This document shows positions 30,082 through 38,916 of a DNA stretch of 64,000 nt, piece by piece. Source of the stretch: Algorimicrobium algoritergicola (lineage in GTDB: Bacteria; Bacteroidota; Bacteroidia; Flavobacteriales; Flavobacteriaceae); assembly GCF_008086165.1 (NCBI RefSeq), contig NZ_VSKL01000001.1:310001-374000 (forward strand), in the 5' to 3' direction. The translations under genes were made by a program, and so were the position numbers. Below the pieces are notes generated by a model, which saw nothing but the letters and a program-made list of their open reading frames with translations, was not told where the DNA came from and did not search any database. Each line of letters begins with the position of its first letter. Position 1 is the stretch's first letter.

Positions 30082-30465
30082 TTATTTCAACTCTTTACTT
30101 TGAACTGCTAAACCTGCTAATGAGAAAAGTAAAGCAATATGAATCATGATATTCATCCAGTTACCAGAAGGAATATGTACTAATGCTAGTGCCATAAACA
30201 TGATAAATGCTAAAAAGGCATACGCTTCAAATAATCTTCTGTTAGCAAATAATAAGATTCCTGCTACTAATTCTAAAGCCGCTAAAATAGCGCCAAGAGC
30301 ATAGGTTCCTGTATCGCCTAAAAAGGCCAAACCACTACTTTTTAAAAAGTCTGCCATATTTTGAAGACCAACACCTCCTAAAAATCCTTCAATAAATTTT
30401 TCTACGCCTCCCCAAACAAATAATAATCCGAATCCGATGCGTATTAATAAGTTACCATTTTTCAT
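30082..30465 (-). CDS. DoxX-family membrane protein
   Basis: A 127-residue protein with four hydrophobic helices: ~5-20 (IRIGFGLLFVWGGVEKFIEG region), 52-70 (YALGAILAALELVAGILLF), 75-95 and 100-120. The RIGFGLLFVWGGVEKF start and the LELVAGILL segment are DoxX signatures. DoxX-like proteins are part of thiosulfate:quinone oxidoreductase in some archaea and often accompany oxidative-stress genes in bacteria. Here it leads the group DoxX-thioredoxin-AhpD-like. Confidence 0.88.
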   Translation of the reverse strand: MKNGNLLIRIGFGLLFVWGGVEKFIEGFLGGVGLQNMADFLKSSGLAFLGDTGTYALGAILAALELVAGILLFANRRLFEAYAFLAFIMFMALALVHIPSGNWMNIMIHIALLFSLAGLAVQSKELK

Positions 30466-30598
30466 AATCCTAATATTTAATGTGTTAATGATTGTTTTTT
30501 GTTACACTGCAAAGATGCGCACAATCATTCCCTAGAAAAATGGACAAAAGTTCCTAATGCTTGTAGAATAGCATTCAATAAGGCACTTAATAAGAATA

Positions 30599-31447
30599 TT
30601 ACTGGTTTTTGAAGTCTTTTTTATACTGAAGCGGAGACTGGGAAGTGGCTTTTGTAAAAAAGCGACTAAAATAAGCTGGATCATTAAACCCTAAACTGAA
30701 GGCTATTTGCTTAACAGATTCATCGGAATATATTAATTGACGTTTAGCTTCCAAAATAATACGTTTTTTAATTACATCACTCGGTGTGTCGGCACCTAAT
30801 AATTGCAAATGTTTGGTCAATGATTTTGGTGATAATCCCAAACGTTTTGCATATTCTGTAACACTATGAAGCGTTTTAAAATTCTGTTCAACCAATAAGC
30901 TAAAATCTTTAAAGAGCTTGGTGTCTTCATCTGTTTTAATAATACCGGTCTCTTTTTTTATTCTGACTGCATTTACAATAAACTGTTTTAAATATGCCTG
31001 AAGCATATCATATTGCGCTGTTTCGTTATTTTGAAATTCTTCAATTAAGCCTTCTAAAATAATTTCTAATTTTAAAGATTCTTTTACTGAAGGTTTTACA
31101 AAAGGTGTTTCGTATATATTATTAAAAAGCACACCGTTGCAGGACACTTCTTTATCATGCGTTTGAATGCAGTAGAAATCTCGAACAAAAGTCAATTTGT
31201 AAGCTGACTTAATCTTTTCATGTTCAACTGAAAAAACTTGTCCAGGTGTCAAAAAGAAAAGCACTTCACCATCAAATTCATAGGTGTTAAAATCTATGTT
31301 ATAAGACCCCTTTCCATCCTTAATCCAATACATATTATAGGCATGAACTTGCTCTGGTTTATTGACAACACACGCTTTTTCAAAAGCAACTATACTTAAG
31401 GAGAAAATATCTTGATAATTATAGGATATGATGTCTTGTAAAGCCAT
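30599..31447 (-). CDS. AraC-family transcriptional regulator
   Basis: A 282-residue regulator with a cupin-like sensor domain (~15-150, including GEVLFFLTPGQVFSVEH) and two C-terminal helix-turn-helix motifs (~185-280). The second ends in the AraC signature VKQIAFSLGFNDPAYFSRFFTKATSQSPLQYKK (read in two parts). It lies 133 bp upstream of the DoxX-thioredoxin-AhpD group on the same strand and just 5 bp below brnQ, so it may control either set; the gap above DoxX suggests a promoter there. Effector unknown. Confidence 0.9.
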   Translation of the reverse strand: MALQDIISYNYQDIFSLSIVAFEKACVVNKPEQVHAYNMYWIKDGKGSYNIDFNTYEFDGEVLFFLTPGQVFSVEHEKIKSAYKLTFVRDFYCIQTHDKEVSCNGVLFNNIYETPFVKPSVKESLKLEIILEGLIEEFQNNETAQYDMLQAYLKQFIVNAVRIKKETGIIKTDEDTKLFKDFSLLVEQNFKTLHSVTEYAKRLGLSPKSLTKHLQLLGADTPSDVIKKRIILEAKRQLIYSDESVKQIAFSLGFNDPAYFSRFFTKATSQSPLQYKKDFKNQ

Positions 31448-31452
31448 GATTT

Positions 31453-32745
31453 TTAATTCGCTAATCTTTTAGTCGTGAAATTTTTAAAATTTAACAAGAG
31501 AAATACAATTAAAGCTGGCAACACCCAACCCAAACTATGATTTGCTAACGGAATACTATTCAAGACACCTTGTAAATTATCTACAGGGATTAAAAACTTT
31601 AAAAAATCGGGAATACTGAAAATAAATGTGACCAATACAACGGCTTTAAAAACAGTTTCAGAAGCAAATTTTTGTGGCAACACATTCAACAGAATCAACA
31701 CAATAGTAATAGGGTAAATAAACATAAGTGCTGGCAACGCGATATCAATAATAAAGGCCACATTATAACTCCCAACAATAACACCTATTACGGATGATAA
31801 AATAGCAGTTATAGTATATGCTTTTCGCGAATCCTGGAATAAGCCACTGACATAATCAGATGCGCCCGTTATAATACCAACGGCAGTTGTAAAACATGCC
31901 AAAGCGACTAAAACACTCAAAAAAGTGGTTCCTATATTACCTAAAGTTATCTGACTTAAATTGGTTAAAACTTCCGTTCGGGTTGCATTTTCCGGAAAAC
32001 TAGCTTGCAACAAATACCCACAGATTATAAGGCCGGCATAAATGATGAATAGTCCGAAGCCTGCAATGAATCCAGCTTGAGAGATTAGTTTTTTCTTTTC
32101 TTCAAAAGTACCTTCTCCATACGTTTTTAAAGACAACACAATAACAGCACCAACCACAACACCAGCAATAGCATCGAATGTTTGATAGCCTTCAAAAATT
32201 CCTGATGTTATTAGCGCAAATGGTGAACTAACAGCCGTAGTAACTGTTTCTGATGAGCCGCCATAAATTCCTAAACCAATTATGATTAATAATATGATAA
32301 CAATTAGAGGCGTTAAATATTTACCAATTAAACTTAAGAGGCGCGAGCGATTCATAACAAACAGAAAAACGAATGCGAAATAAATACAGCTTGTTAGTAA
32401 AGCAGGCGAATCAAAAAATGGTGCGATTGCCATTTCATGTGTTACAGAAGCTGTTCGTGGCGCAGGCAACGCAACGGCAATAGCATACATAAACACACAA
32501 TAAACCGCACTAAAAATAGGTGATACTTTTTTGCCAAAATCGAACATAGTGCCTTGCAATCTAGCGTGCGCATATATTCCTAAAATAGGGATTATAACAG
32601 CTGTTAAAGCAAAACCAAAAGCCACCAAGTACCAATTACCTCCAGCTTGCACGCCTAAATATGGCGGTAAAATTAAGTTACCTGCTCCAAAAAATAGTGA
32701 GAAAAGTGCAAAAGCAACAATCAGTGTTTGTTTGGTTTTATTCAT
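31453..32745 (-). CDS. brnQ: Branched-chain amino acid:cation symporter (BrnQ/LIVCS)
   Basis: A 430-residue inner-membrane carrier for Leu, Ile and Val with about 12 hydrophobic helices. The N-terminus MNKTKQTLIVAFALFSLFFG followed by AGNLILPPYLG is the LIVCS family signature. ATG 32745 is chosen over a frame start six codons further upstream because it matches this conserved beginning. It is 5 bp upstream of the AraC regulator gene, so likely co-transcribed with it. It is divergent from the alpha/beta hydrolase gene. Confidence 0.93.
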   Translation of the reverse strand: MNKTKQTLIVAFALFSLFFGAGNLILPPYLGVQAGGNWYLVAFGFALTAVIIPILGIYAHARLQGTMFDFGKKVSPIFSAVYCVFMYAIAVALPAPRTASVTHEMAIAPFFDSPALLTSCIYFAFVFLFVMNRSRLLSLIGKYLTPLIVIILLIIIGLGIYGGSSETVTTAVSSPFALITSGIFEGYQTFDAIAGVVVGAVIVLSLKTYGEGTFEEKKKLISQAGFIAGFGLFIIYAGLIICGYLLQASFPENATRTEVLTNLSQITLGNIGTTFLSVLVALACFTTAVGIITGASDYVSGLFQDSRKAYTITAILSSVIGVIVGSYNVAFIIDIALPALMFIYPITIVLILLNVLPQKFASETVFKAVVLVTFIFSIPDFLKFLIPVDNLQGVLNSIPLANHSLGWVLPALIVFLLLNFKNFTTKRLAN

Positions 32746-32796
32746 ATAATTTCTGAAAAACAAAAATGGTTTATTCTATAAATATTTAAACTCTGC

Positions 32797-32804
32797 TATC
32801 TTTG
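32797..32804 (+). promoter_or_regulatory. -7 element (TATCTTTG) of the hydrolase gene
   Basis: TATCTTTG fits TAnnTTTG exactly and lies 17 bases before the ATG at 32822. No convincing TTG at the usual -33 position was seen. Confidence 0.5.
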
Positions 32805-32821
32805 TCCAAGATACTTTAAAA

Positions 32822-33595
32822 ATGATATTAGACTATAAAGGTACTCCTGTTTTTTATTCCGACCAAGGCAAAGGAACACCAATCGTTTTGCTTCATGGGT
32901 TTTTAGAAAACAGCACGATGTGGGAACGCTTAACACTTGAACTTATCCAGACCAATCGGGTAATTGCCATTGATTTATTAGGACATGGTAAAACGGGTTG
33001 TTTGGGATATATTCATAGCATGGAACTGATGGCAGAAATGATTCATGCGGTTTTAGTTCATTTAAAAATTGATAAAAGTATTTTTATTGGTCATTCCATG
33101 GGTGGCTATGTGGCATTAGCTTTCGCTGAAAAATTCCCCACTATGATATTGCGATTATGTTTAGCGAATAGTACGGCAAAGGCAGATAGCACTGAACGAA
33201 AAATAAATAGAACACGTGCTGTAAAAGCGGTTAAGCAAAACCAAAGAGCTTTTGTTAGTATGGCTGTTACTAATTTATTCGCTTTAAAAAATCAGTCTTT
33301 ACTTACTGAGGAAATTTCTCATGTCAAAAAAGAAGCATTAAAAACACAGCAACAAGGTATAATAGCTGCTCTGGAAGGCATGAAAATTAGAGCAGACCGA
33401 ACTGATATTCTCAAAAAGGCTATATTTCCTAAATTACTAATTATTGGTCGTAATGATACGGTTATTCCATGTGATGATCTTGTAAAGGAAGCCGAAGAGA
33501 CAAATACTAATTTTGTCATTTTTCCTGATGGACACATGAGTTATATTGAAAATGAAAGTTTATTCCTACATGAAATTGTGCATTTCATCGAATAA
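32822..33595 (+). CDS. Alpha/beta hydrolase
   Basis: A 257-residue hydrolase with the nucleophile elbow GHSMGGYVAL (Ser92), the oxyanion segment LLHGFLENSTMW, the acid in LLIIGRNDTVIP and the catalytic His in FPDGHMSYIEN. This resembles MenH/BioH-like small esterases, but the substrate cannot be read from the sequence. The next gene starts 63 bp later on the same strand. Its promoter element lies 17 bp upstream. Confidence 0.9.
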   Translation: MILDYKGTPVFYSDQGKGTPIVLLHGFLENSTMWERLTLELIQTNRVIAIDLLGHGKTGCLGYIHSMELMAEMIHAVLVHLKIDKSIFIGHSMGGYVALAFAEKFPTMILRLCLANSTAKADSTERKINRTRAVKAVKQNQRAFVSMAVTNLFALKNQSLLTEEISHVKKEALKTQQQGIIAALEGMKIRADRTDILKKAIFPKLLIIGRNDTVIPCDDLVKEAEETNTNFVIFPDGHMSYIENESLFLHEIVHFIE

Positions 33596-33658
33596 TTAGT
33601 GATTTTAACGGTTAAAGTGTTTTTTTTGATAGCTTTATGGAACCCAAAACCAAAAAGA

Positions 33659-33937
33659 ATGAAACCTACTAATCAAAAAATCGCTTTCATACCAAAATTA
33701 TATTGCAATATTTTTGGTCATGATTTTCACGTTTCCCGAAAAGTAACTTTACACGTTAAAGAGTATCAATGTAAACATTGTAAAAAGCAAGCCACAACTA
33801 ATGGGAATGGCAAGCTAACTGCACTGACTCCAAAATTTATGGAAATCAACACTATTCTTGAACACATGTATTCACGTCGTGCTCTGCGATTAGCCTCGAG
33901 CAACTATGCAGACAATACCTTACGAGTAACGGGCTAA
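33659..33937 (+). CDS. Small Cys-pair protein, unknown function
   Basis: A 92-residue basic protein. ATG 33659 (MKPTNQKIAF) is chosen over the frame start at 33599, which adds only low-complexity hydrophobic text. It contains a possible zinc ribbon half: YCNIFGHDF with one Cys, and YQCKHCKKQATT (CxxC). The C-terminus ALRLASSNYADNTLRV is like a short conserved flavobacterial family, not named here. It sits between a hydrolase and convergent thiL. Function unknown. Confidence 0.65.
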   Translation: MKPTNQKIAFIPKLYCNIFGHDFHVSRKVTLHVKEYQCKHCKKQATTNGNGKLTALTPKFMEINTILEHMYSRRALRLASSNYADNTLRVTG

Positions 33938-33950
33938 AATATAAAATAAC

Positions 33951-35000
33951 TTATTCTTCATTAAAGCTCTTCCAACCTTGAGCTTTTAGTGGGATTTTAG
34001 TTTCCGCACGCGTAACTAAATGCATGCCAGCACCGGCTTCTTGCATAAAACCTATGACACTAAAATTAGGATTTGCTTGTATTTTAGGGAAATCTTCTTG
34101 CGAAATGGTAAACAATAATTCATAATCTTCACCGCCATTTAAAGCAACAGTTGTGCTATCTATATTGAATTCTTCGCAGGAAGAAATGACTTGAGGATCT
34201 AGAGGAATTTTGTCTTCATATAAATCACAACCTACTTCACTGTGTTTACATAAATGTAGTATTTCAGATGATAACCCATCGCTGATATCAATCATAGACG
34301 TTGGTTTGACATCTAACTCCTTTAATAAAGTAATAATATCTTTACGCGCTTCTGGCTTTAATTGTCTTTCAACAATATAAGTATATTGGTCTAAATCAGG
34401 CTGACTGTTTGGATTTACTTTAAACACTGCTTTCTCGCGTTCTAAAATTTGTAATCCCATATAAGCACCACCTAAATCTCCTGAAACCACTAATAAATCA
34501 TTCGGTTTTGCGCCACTTCTGTAAACGGCTTCACCTTTAGCAACTTCACCAATTGCGGTAACGGAAATTAATAAACCAGACGTCGAGGATGTCGTATCAC
34601 CTCCAACTACATCCACACCATATATGCTGGCTGCGGTATGAATTCCATCATATAGTTCTTCTAAAGCTTCTAGAGGAAATCTATTAGAAACCGCAATGGA
34701 AACCGTGACTTGTGTTGCCATAGCATTCATAGCATAAATATCCGATAAATTCACCATAATGGCTTTGTAACCTAAATGCTTTAGAGGCATATAACTTAAA
34801 TCGAAATGCACACCTTCCACCAATAAATCGGTAGAAACAACGGCTTGTTTTTTACCAAAATCTAAAACAGCTGCATCATCACCTATACTTTTAATAGTTG
34901 ATTTTTGAGTAATTTTAAAATTCGATGTCAAATGATCTATTAGAGCAAATTCGCCTAAATTCTCTAATTGGGTGCGTTGTTGATTTTTATCTTCTATCAT
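33951..35000 (-). CDS. thiL: Thiamine-monophosphate kinase
   Basis: A 349-residue ATP-dependent kinase making thiamine diphosphate from thiamine monophosphate. AIR-synthase-like fold: N-terminal LGEFALIDHLTSNF, the ATP/Mg segment SIGDDAAVLDFG, VVSTDLLVEGVHFDLSYM, YKAIMVNLSDIYAMNA and GGDTTSSTSGLLISVTA, ending with ISDGLSSEILHLC and LNGGEDYELLFT. These are the ThiL signature blocks and the length fits. It is a single gene with a promoter element 4 bp above its ATG. Confidence 0.96.
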   Translation of the reverse strand: MIEDKNQQRTQLENLGEFALIDHLTSNFKITQKSTIKSIGDDAAVLDFGKKQAVVSTDLLVEGVHFDLSYMPLKHLGYKAIMVNLSDIYAMNAMATQVTVSIAVSNRFPLEALEELYDGIHTAASIYGVDVVGGDTTSSTSGLLISVTAIGEVAKGEAVYRSGAKPNDLLVVSGDLGGAYMGLQILEREKAVFKVNPNSQPDLDQYTYIVERQLKPEARKDIITLLKELDVKPTSMIDISDGLSSEILHLCKHSEVGCDLYEDKIPLDPQVISSCEEFNIDSTTVALNGGEDYELLFTISQEDFPKIQANPNFSVIGFMQEAGAGMHLVTRAETKIPLKAQGWKSFNEE

Positions 35001-35004
35001 GATG

Positions 35005-35012
35005 CAAAAATA
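35005..35012 (-). promoter_or_regulatory. -7 element of thiL (TATTTTTG)
   Basis: On the minus strand TATTTTTG (TAnnTTTG) ends 4 bases above the thiL ATG, the same arrangement as glyS. This suggests a leader of only a few bases. Confidence 0.5.
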
Positions 35013-35318
35013 AGAAGCTTGGAGTTATTTGTAGGCATGATAATCTAAAAAATTAAGATGACCGTTAATTACAAGATTCATTTTAACATAAATAAAAGAC
35101 CAATGACAAGTATTTTTCTAAATAATCCATTAATTTTGTTCCGATTAGCTAAATAAATTATGTTAAATACCAAGTTAATTCAATTTAAACTACGACTTAT
35201 ATATTATATTTTTATTTAAAGACTCGGTCTTAATCGAGGCAATAAAATAGCATATAAATCGTTTATTACTAAAAAACTATGCGTTGTTTAAAACCCTTAA
35301 ACCGCAACAAAAAAGCCT
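35013..35318. other. Gene-free, AT-rich stretch between thiL and the MbnP/MbnH-type operon
   Basis: 306 bases between divergent genes. No ORF with coding character, no hairpin with T-run and no clear TAnnTTTG element on the plus strand. It must hold the promoter of the four-gene lipoprotein operon starting at 35319, perhaps in the AT-rich block 35190-35225. Confidence 0.4.
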
Positions 35319-36806
35319 ATGAAACACCCTTTTAAATCCCCCTTAACTATCAAGCTTTTATTTATTTGTGTTGTTGTTTTCTCAACACTACAAGCTTGCG
35401 ATGATGAACTTGTAGATCCAATTGTTATTGTGGATACCGATAATGATGGTATTCCCGACAGTGAAGATAACTGTCCTGAACTATCAAATCCAAATCAAGA
35501 AGATGCCAATAATAATGGAATTGGTGATGCCTGTGAATCAATTACAATCATAGACACAGATAATGATGGTATTCCGGACAGTGAAGATAACTGTCCAACA
35601 ATAGCCAATCCAAATCAGGAGGATGATGATAATGATGGTATTGGAAATGCTTGTCAAGACACGCCTGCCACTACGCCATTATTCCCTTGTGAAAATGGTA
35701 TGGCTGGACCTTACCCATGTAATGGATATGATTTAATGAGCCATATTCCCATTAATATTATAGGTGAACCAAATGCCGAAGGTAACGACTCTTGGGGCTG
35801 GACAGATAGCACAACAGGCAATGAATATGCCCTTGTTGGCACCACACAAGGAACAGCATTTATAGATGTTACTGACCCATTAAACCCAATATTTTTAGGT
35901 CGCTTAGCATCCGTTAATCCGGGTGACAGAGGCAATATTTGGCGCGATGTAAAAGTGTATAATGACTATGCTTTTATTGTTAGTGAAGCTAGTGGTTATG
36001 GTATGCAAGTATTTGATTTAGGTCGATTACGTAATGTGGCAAATCCGCCAGAGACGTTTACAGCTGACACACATTACACAGGTTTTGGAAGTGCTCATAA
36101 TATTGTTATTAATGAAGATTCTGGTTATGCCTACATTGTAGGAACTAGCCGAAGTGGAACGTATGCTGGAGGCCCTTTATTTATTAATATTCAGAACCCG
36201 TTAAGCCCTGTGGAAGAAGGTGGCTTTTTTGGATATTCTCATGATGCACAAGTTCTAAACTACAATGGTCCTGATTCTGATTATAACGGTCAAGAAATTT
36301 TAATTGGAAGTAATGAAACCGAAGTTGTAATAGTTAATGTAACTGATAAAGCAAATCCGCAAATTATTTCTACCATTGACTATACCAATATTGGATATAC
36401 ACATCAAGGTTGGTTTACGGATGATTTGCAATATTTCATTCTGGGAGATGAAACTGACGAACAAAGTTTTGGTGGTAATACACGAACCATTGTCTTCGAT
36501 TTTACCGATTTAGACAATCCCCTTTTTCACATGGATTACTATGGACCAACAGCTGCAATTGACCATAATGGCTATGTAAAGGGCGATACATTTTATATTG
36601 CTAATTATACAGCAGGCGTTCGATTTGTAGATATTTCCGGCATTGGTAGTAGCAATATGACTGAAGTTGGGTTCTTTGATTCTTATCCAGCGAATAATAG
36701 CACCAGTTTCCATGGTGCGTGGAACGTATACCCTTATTTTGCTAGTGGAAATATTATTATTAGCGATATTGAAGGCGGCTTATTTATAGTAAGAAAGCAA
36801 AATTAA
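35319..36806 (+). CDS. Choice-of-anchor B/LVIVD-repeat lipoprotein with thrombospondin-3 repeats
   Basis: A 495-residue lipoprotein (lipobox LQAC, Cys27). Residues ~36-115 are two calcium-binding thrombospondin type 3 repeats with DTDNDGIPDSEDNCP repeated almost verbatim, also at DNA level. The rest (from ~130) is a beta-propeller of LVIVD repeats typical of choice-of-anchor B proteins: YALVGTTQGTAFIDVTDP, AFIVSEASGYGMQVFDL, IVIVNVTDKANPQII and IANYTAGVRFVDIS. It is first gene of a four-gene operon, with 7 bp to the next start. Its role next to an MbnP/MbnH-like pair is unknown. Surface or periplasmic location is inferred from the signal. Confidence 0.9.
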   Translation: MKHPFKSPLTIKLLFICVVVFSTLQACDDELVDPIVIVDTDNDGIPDSEDNCPELSNPNQEDANNNGIGDACESITIIDTDNDGIPDSEDNCPTIANPNQEDDDNDGIGNACQDTPATTPLFPCENGMAGPYPCNGYDLMSHIPINIIGEPNAEGNDSWGWTDSTTGNEYALVGTTQGTAFIDVTDPLNPIFLGRLASVNPGDRGNIWRDVKVYNDYAFIVSEASGYGMQVFDLGRLRNVANPPETFTADTHYTGFGSAHNIVINEDSGYAYIVGTSRSGTYAGGPLFINIQNPLSPVEEGGFFGYSHDAQVLNYNGPDSDYNGQEILIGSNETEVVIVNVTDKANPQIISTIDYTNIGYTHQGWFTDDLQYFILGDETDEQSFGGNTRTIVFDFTDLDNPLFHMDYYGPTAAIDHNGYVKGDTFYIANYTAGVRFVDISGIGSSNMTEVGFFDSYPANNSTSFHGAWNVYPYFASGNIIISDIEGGLFIVRKQN

Positions 36807-36813
36807 ATTCACC

Positions 36814-38139
36814 TTGAAACTAAAAATATTAAGTTTTTTAACAACACTATTCATACTGGGTTGTTCATCAGATAATGATGCAACTCCAGAAGGTGCTGTT
36901 GACTCCACAACAACCGTAACAACATTAGGTGGATCTAAAAATGAAAGTGGTCAATCCATTATCAAAACAATGGATGGCGGTTATGCTATTTTAGGTTTTA
37001 CTCAAAGTTCGGATGGCGATGTTGCCGATAAAACGAATGAAAGTTATGATTATTGGGTGCTAAAATTTAATGCGAATCATGACATGCAATGGTCCAAAAC
37101 TTATGGCGGATCGGGTGATGATCGCGGTGAAGAAATAGTTCAGACATCAGATGGCGGTTTTGCTATTCTAGGCTACAGTGATAGTAATGATGGCGATGTA
37201 ACCAGCAATGCAGGGGCACAAGATTACTGGTTGGCAAAACTAGATTCTAACGGAAATTTATTGTGGCAAAAATCCTATGGTTATTTAGGAGCTGATCGTG
37301 GTAAATCTATATTAGTAACTCATGATGGTGGCTTTTTTATTACCGGTATTTTGGATGTTACAGCATCAGGTGGCGCTGGAAATACTAAAAACGCAAGTTT
37401 TAAACACGCAGGTGGTGATTATTGGGCTTTAAAATTGAACAGTGAAGGCACCATTGAATGGAGCAAATACTACGGCGGAAGCTTTACCGATTCTCCTTTT
37501 GATGCCATTCAAACGGATGAAGGTGATTACATAATTGTTGGATCCTCTGATAGTGATGATGTCGACATTGCCAATAATATTGGTGATTATGATTTTTGGG
37601 TCATAAAAATATCCAATTCAGGAACCATTATCTGGGAAGAAAATTTTGGAGGCACACAAATAGATGAAGCGCGCAGTATAGTTGATTCTGGCGATGGTAA
37701 TTATCTCATTATTGGTGATACACGTAGTAATGATGTTCAAATTTCAAATAATTTGGGCGCAGCGGATTTATGGCTCATAAAAATATCACCCTCAGGAAAT
37801 CTTATTTGGGAAAAAACGCTTGGCGGAAGTGATTTTGATGCTGGACTATCCATTAAAAAAGGAACTAGTTCTGGTTTTATAATATCAGGAAGTTCTAGAA
37901 GTGCCGACGGCAATTTGTTCAGCAATAAAGGTCAAAATGATGCTTGGTTATTAAAAATTGATGCTAATGGTACAATTATCAAGCAAGAATCCGTTGGTGG
38001 TTCAGCTATTGATTTTTGTTTAAGTGCAATTGAATTAGAAGATAACACGATAATTGGCGTTGGGAAATCCGGTAGTTCAGATGGTGATATATTAGAAAAT
38101 AAAGGGTTTACAGACTTACTAATAATTAGAACAAAATGA
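36814..38139 (+). CDS. Seven-repeat beta-propeller-like lipoprotein
   Basis: A 441-residue lipoprotein beginning at TTG 36814 (KLKILSFLTTLFILGCSSD, lipobox LGCS); no ATG fits, as the previous stop is 7 bases before. The mature protein is seven copies of a ~55-residue repeat with core GGS-x(4)-(G/A)-x-x-I-x-x-x-x-DGG(Y/F)-x-I-x-G-x-(S/T)-x-S-x-DGD(V/I). Examples are YGGSGDDRGEEIVQTSDGG, FGGTQIDEARSIVDSGDGN and LGGSDFDAGLSIKKGTSSG, each followed by a strand ending in WL(V/I)K(L/I). This suggests a seven-bladed propeller. No catalytic residues. The stop overlaps the MbnP-like ATG by 4 bases (ATGA), so translation is probably coupled. Confidence 0.85.
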   Translation: MKLKILSFLTTLFILGCSSDNDATPEGAVDSTTTVTTLGGSKNESGQSIIKTMDGGYAILGFTQSSDGDVADKTNESYDYWVLKFNANHDMQWSKTYGGSGDDRGEEIVQTSDGGFAILGYSDSNDGDVTSNAGAQDYWLAKLDSNGNLLWQKSYGYLGADRGKSILVTHDGGFFITGILDVTASGGAGNTKNASFKHAGGDYWALKLNSEGTIEWSKYYGGSFTDSPFDAIQTDEGDYIIVGSSDSDDVDIANNIGDYDFWVIKISNSGTIIWEENFGGTQIDEARSIVDSGDGNYLIIGDTRSNDVQISNNLGAADLWLIKISPSGNLIWEKTLGGSDFDAGLSIKKGTSSGFIISGSSRSADGNLFSNKGQNDAWLLKIDANGTIIKQESVGGSAIDFCLSAIELEDNTIIGVGKSGSSDGDILENKGFTDLLIIRTK

Positions 38140-38906
38140 AAAAAATAGTATCAATAATAATGTTAGCTTTCGTTATTTTTTCCTGTGGTGAAGATAATGA
38201 TGACCTCCTAGCTCCTGTGCAAACCAAAGCAGCTATTACATTTAATTTCACCCATAATTGGGATACCACTACTATAAATAGCAGTAATCTTCAAACAGAA
38301 ACCGTTACCAACGCTCATGGTGAAATTATGAACATGACCAGGTTACGTTATTTGGTATCACGATTCGAATTAACAAATCAAAACGGAGAAATATATAGCT
38401 TTAATGGGTATAAGTTTACTGATTTATCAAATGAAACAACTTATAATTTCTCACCTGATAATAACATAATCCCAATTGGAACTTACACCCTAAAATTTAT
38501 TTGGGGCTTTAATGAAACAGATAATATAGATGGTGCCTATCCCGATTTAAACAGTGCATCTTGGAATTGGCCAGAAATGCTAGGTGGAGGTTACCACTTT
38601 ATGCAGTTTGACGGTATGTACAATGTAAATACAGCGCCAATGCCATATAATTTTCACAATGGTACAGCACGTGTAAGCGCAGATGTTTTTGAGCAAAATT
38701 TTGCCGAAATAATACTGCCAACAGAAATTACCATAACTAACAACGCTACCATTGAGGTAAAAATGAATATTGCTGAATTTTTCGAAAACCCTAACACCTG
38801 GGATTTAAATGCTCTTGACACCTCATTAATGCCAAATTATGACGCTCAAAAAATGATGCAAGCCAATGTTTCGACCGTGTTTTCTATTGGAAACATCACG
38901 CATTAA
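38136..38906 (+). CDS. MbnP-like copper-binding lipoprotein
   Basis: A 256-residue lipoprotein (MKKIVSIIMLAFVIFSCGE, lipobox IFSC) with the MbnP domain: AAITFNFTHNWD near the start of the mature part, RLRYLVSRFELTNQNG, and the segment SASWNWPEMLGGGYHFMQFDG (in two pieces: Trp143, Trp145, His154), then MPYNFHNGTA (His174). MbnP proteins bind copper. In Methylosinus trichosporium the diheme enzyme MbnH oxidises a Trp of MbnP to kynurenine to complete the copper site. Trp143 or Trp145 is a candidate here, with His40, His154 and His174 as possible ligands; this is inference. The adjacent downstream gene encodes the diheme partner. ATG overlaps the previous stop. Confidence 0.88.
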   Translation: MKKIVSIIMLAFVIFSCGEDNDDLLAPVQTKAAITFNFTHNWDTTTINSSNLQTETVTNAHGEIMNMTRLRYLVSRFELTNQNGEIYSFNGYKFTDLSNETTYNFSPDNNIIPIGTYTLKFIWGFNETDNIDGAYPDLNSASWNWPEMLGGGYHFMQFDGMYNVNTAPMPYNFHNGTARVSADVFEQNFAEIILPTEITITNNATIEVKMNIAEFFENPNTWDLNALDTSLMPNYDAQKMMQANVSTVFSIGNITH

Positions 38907-38916
38907 AATATTTTAA

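Noticed and set aside
35430-35660. Direct DNA repeat suggesting a mobile element
   Set aside because: It encodes two thrombospondin type 3 repeats within one protein.
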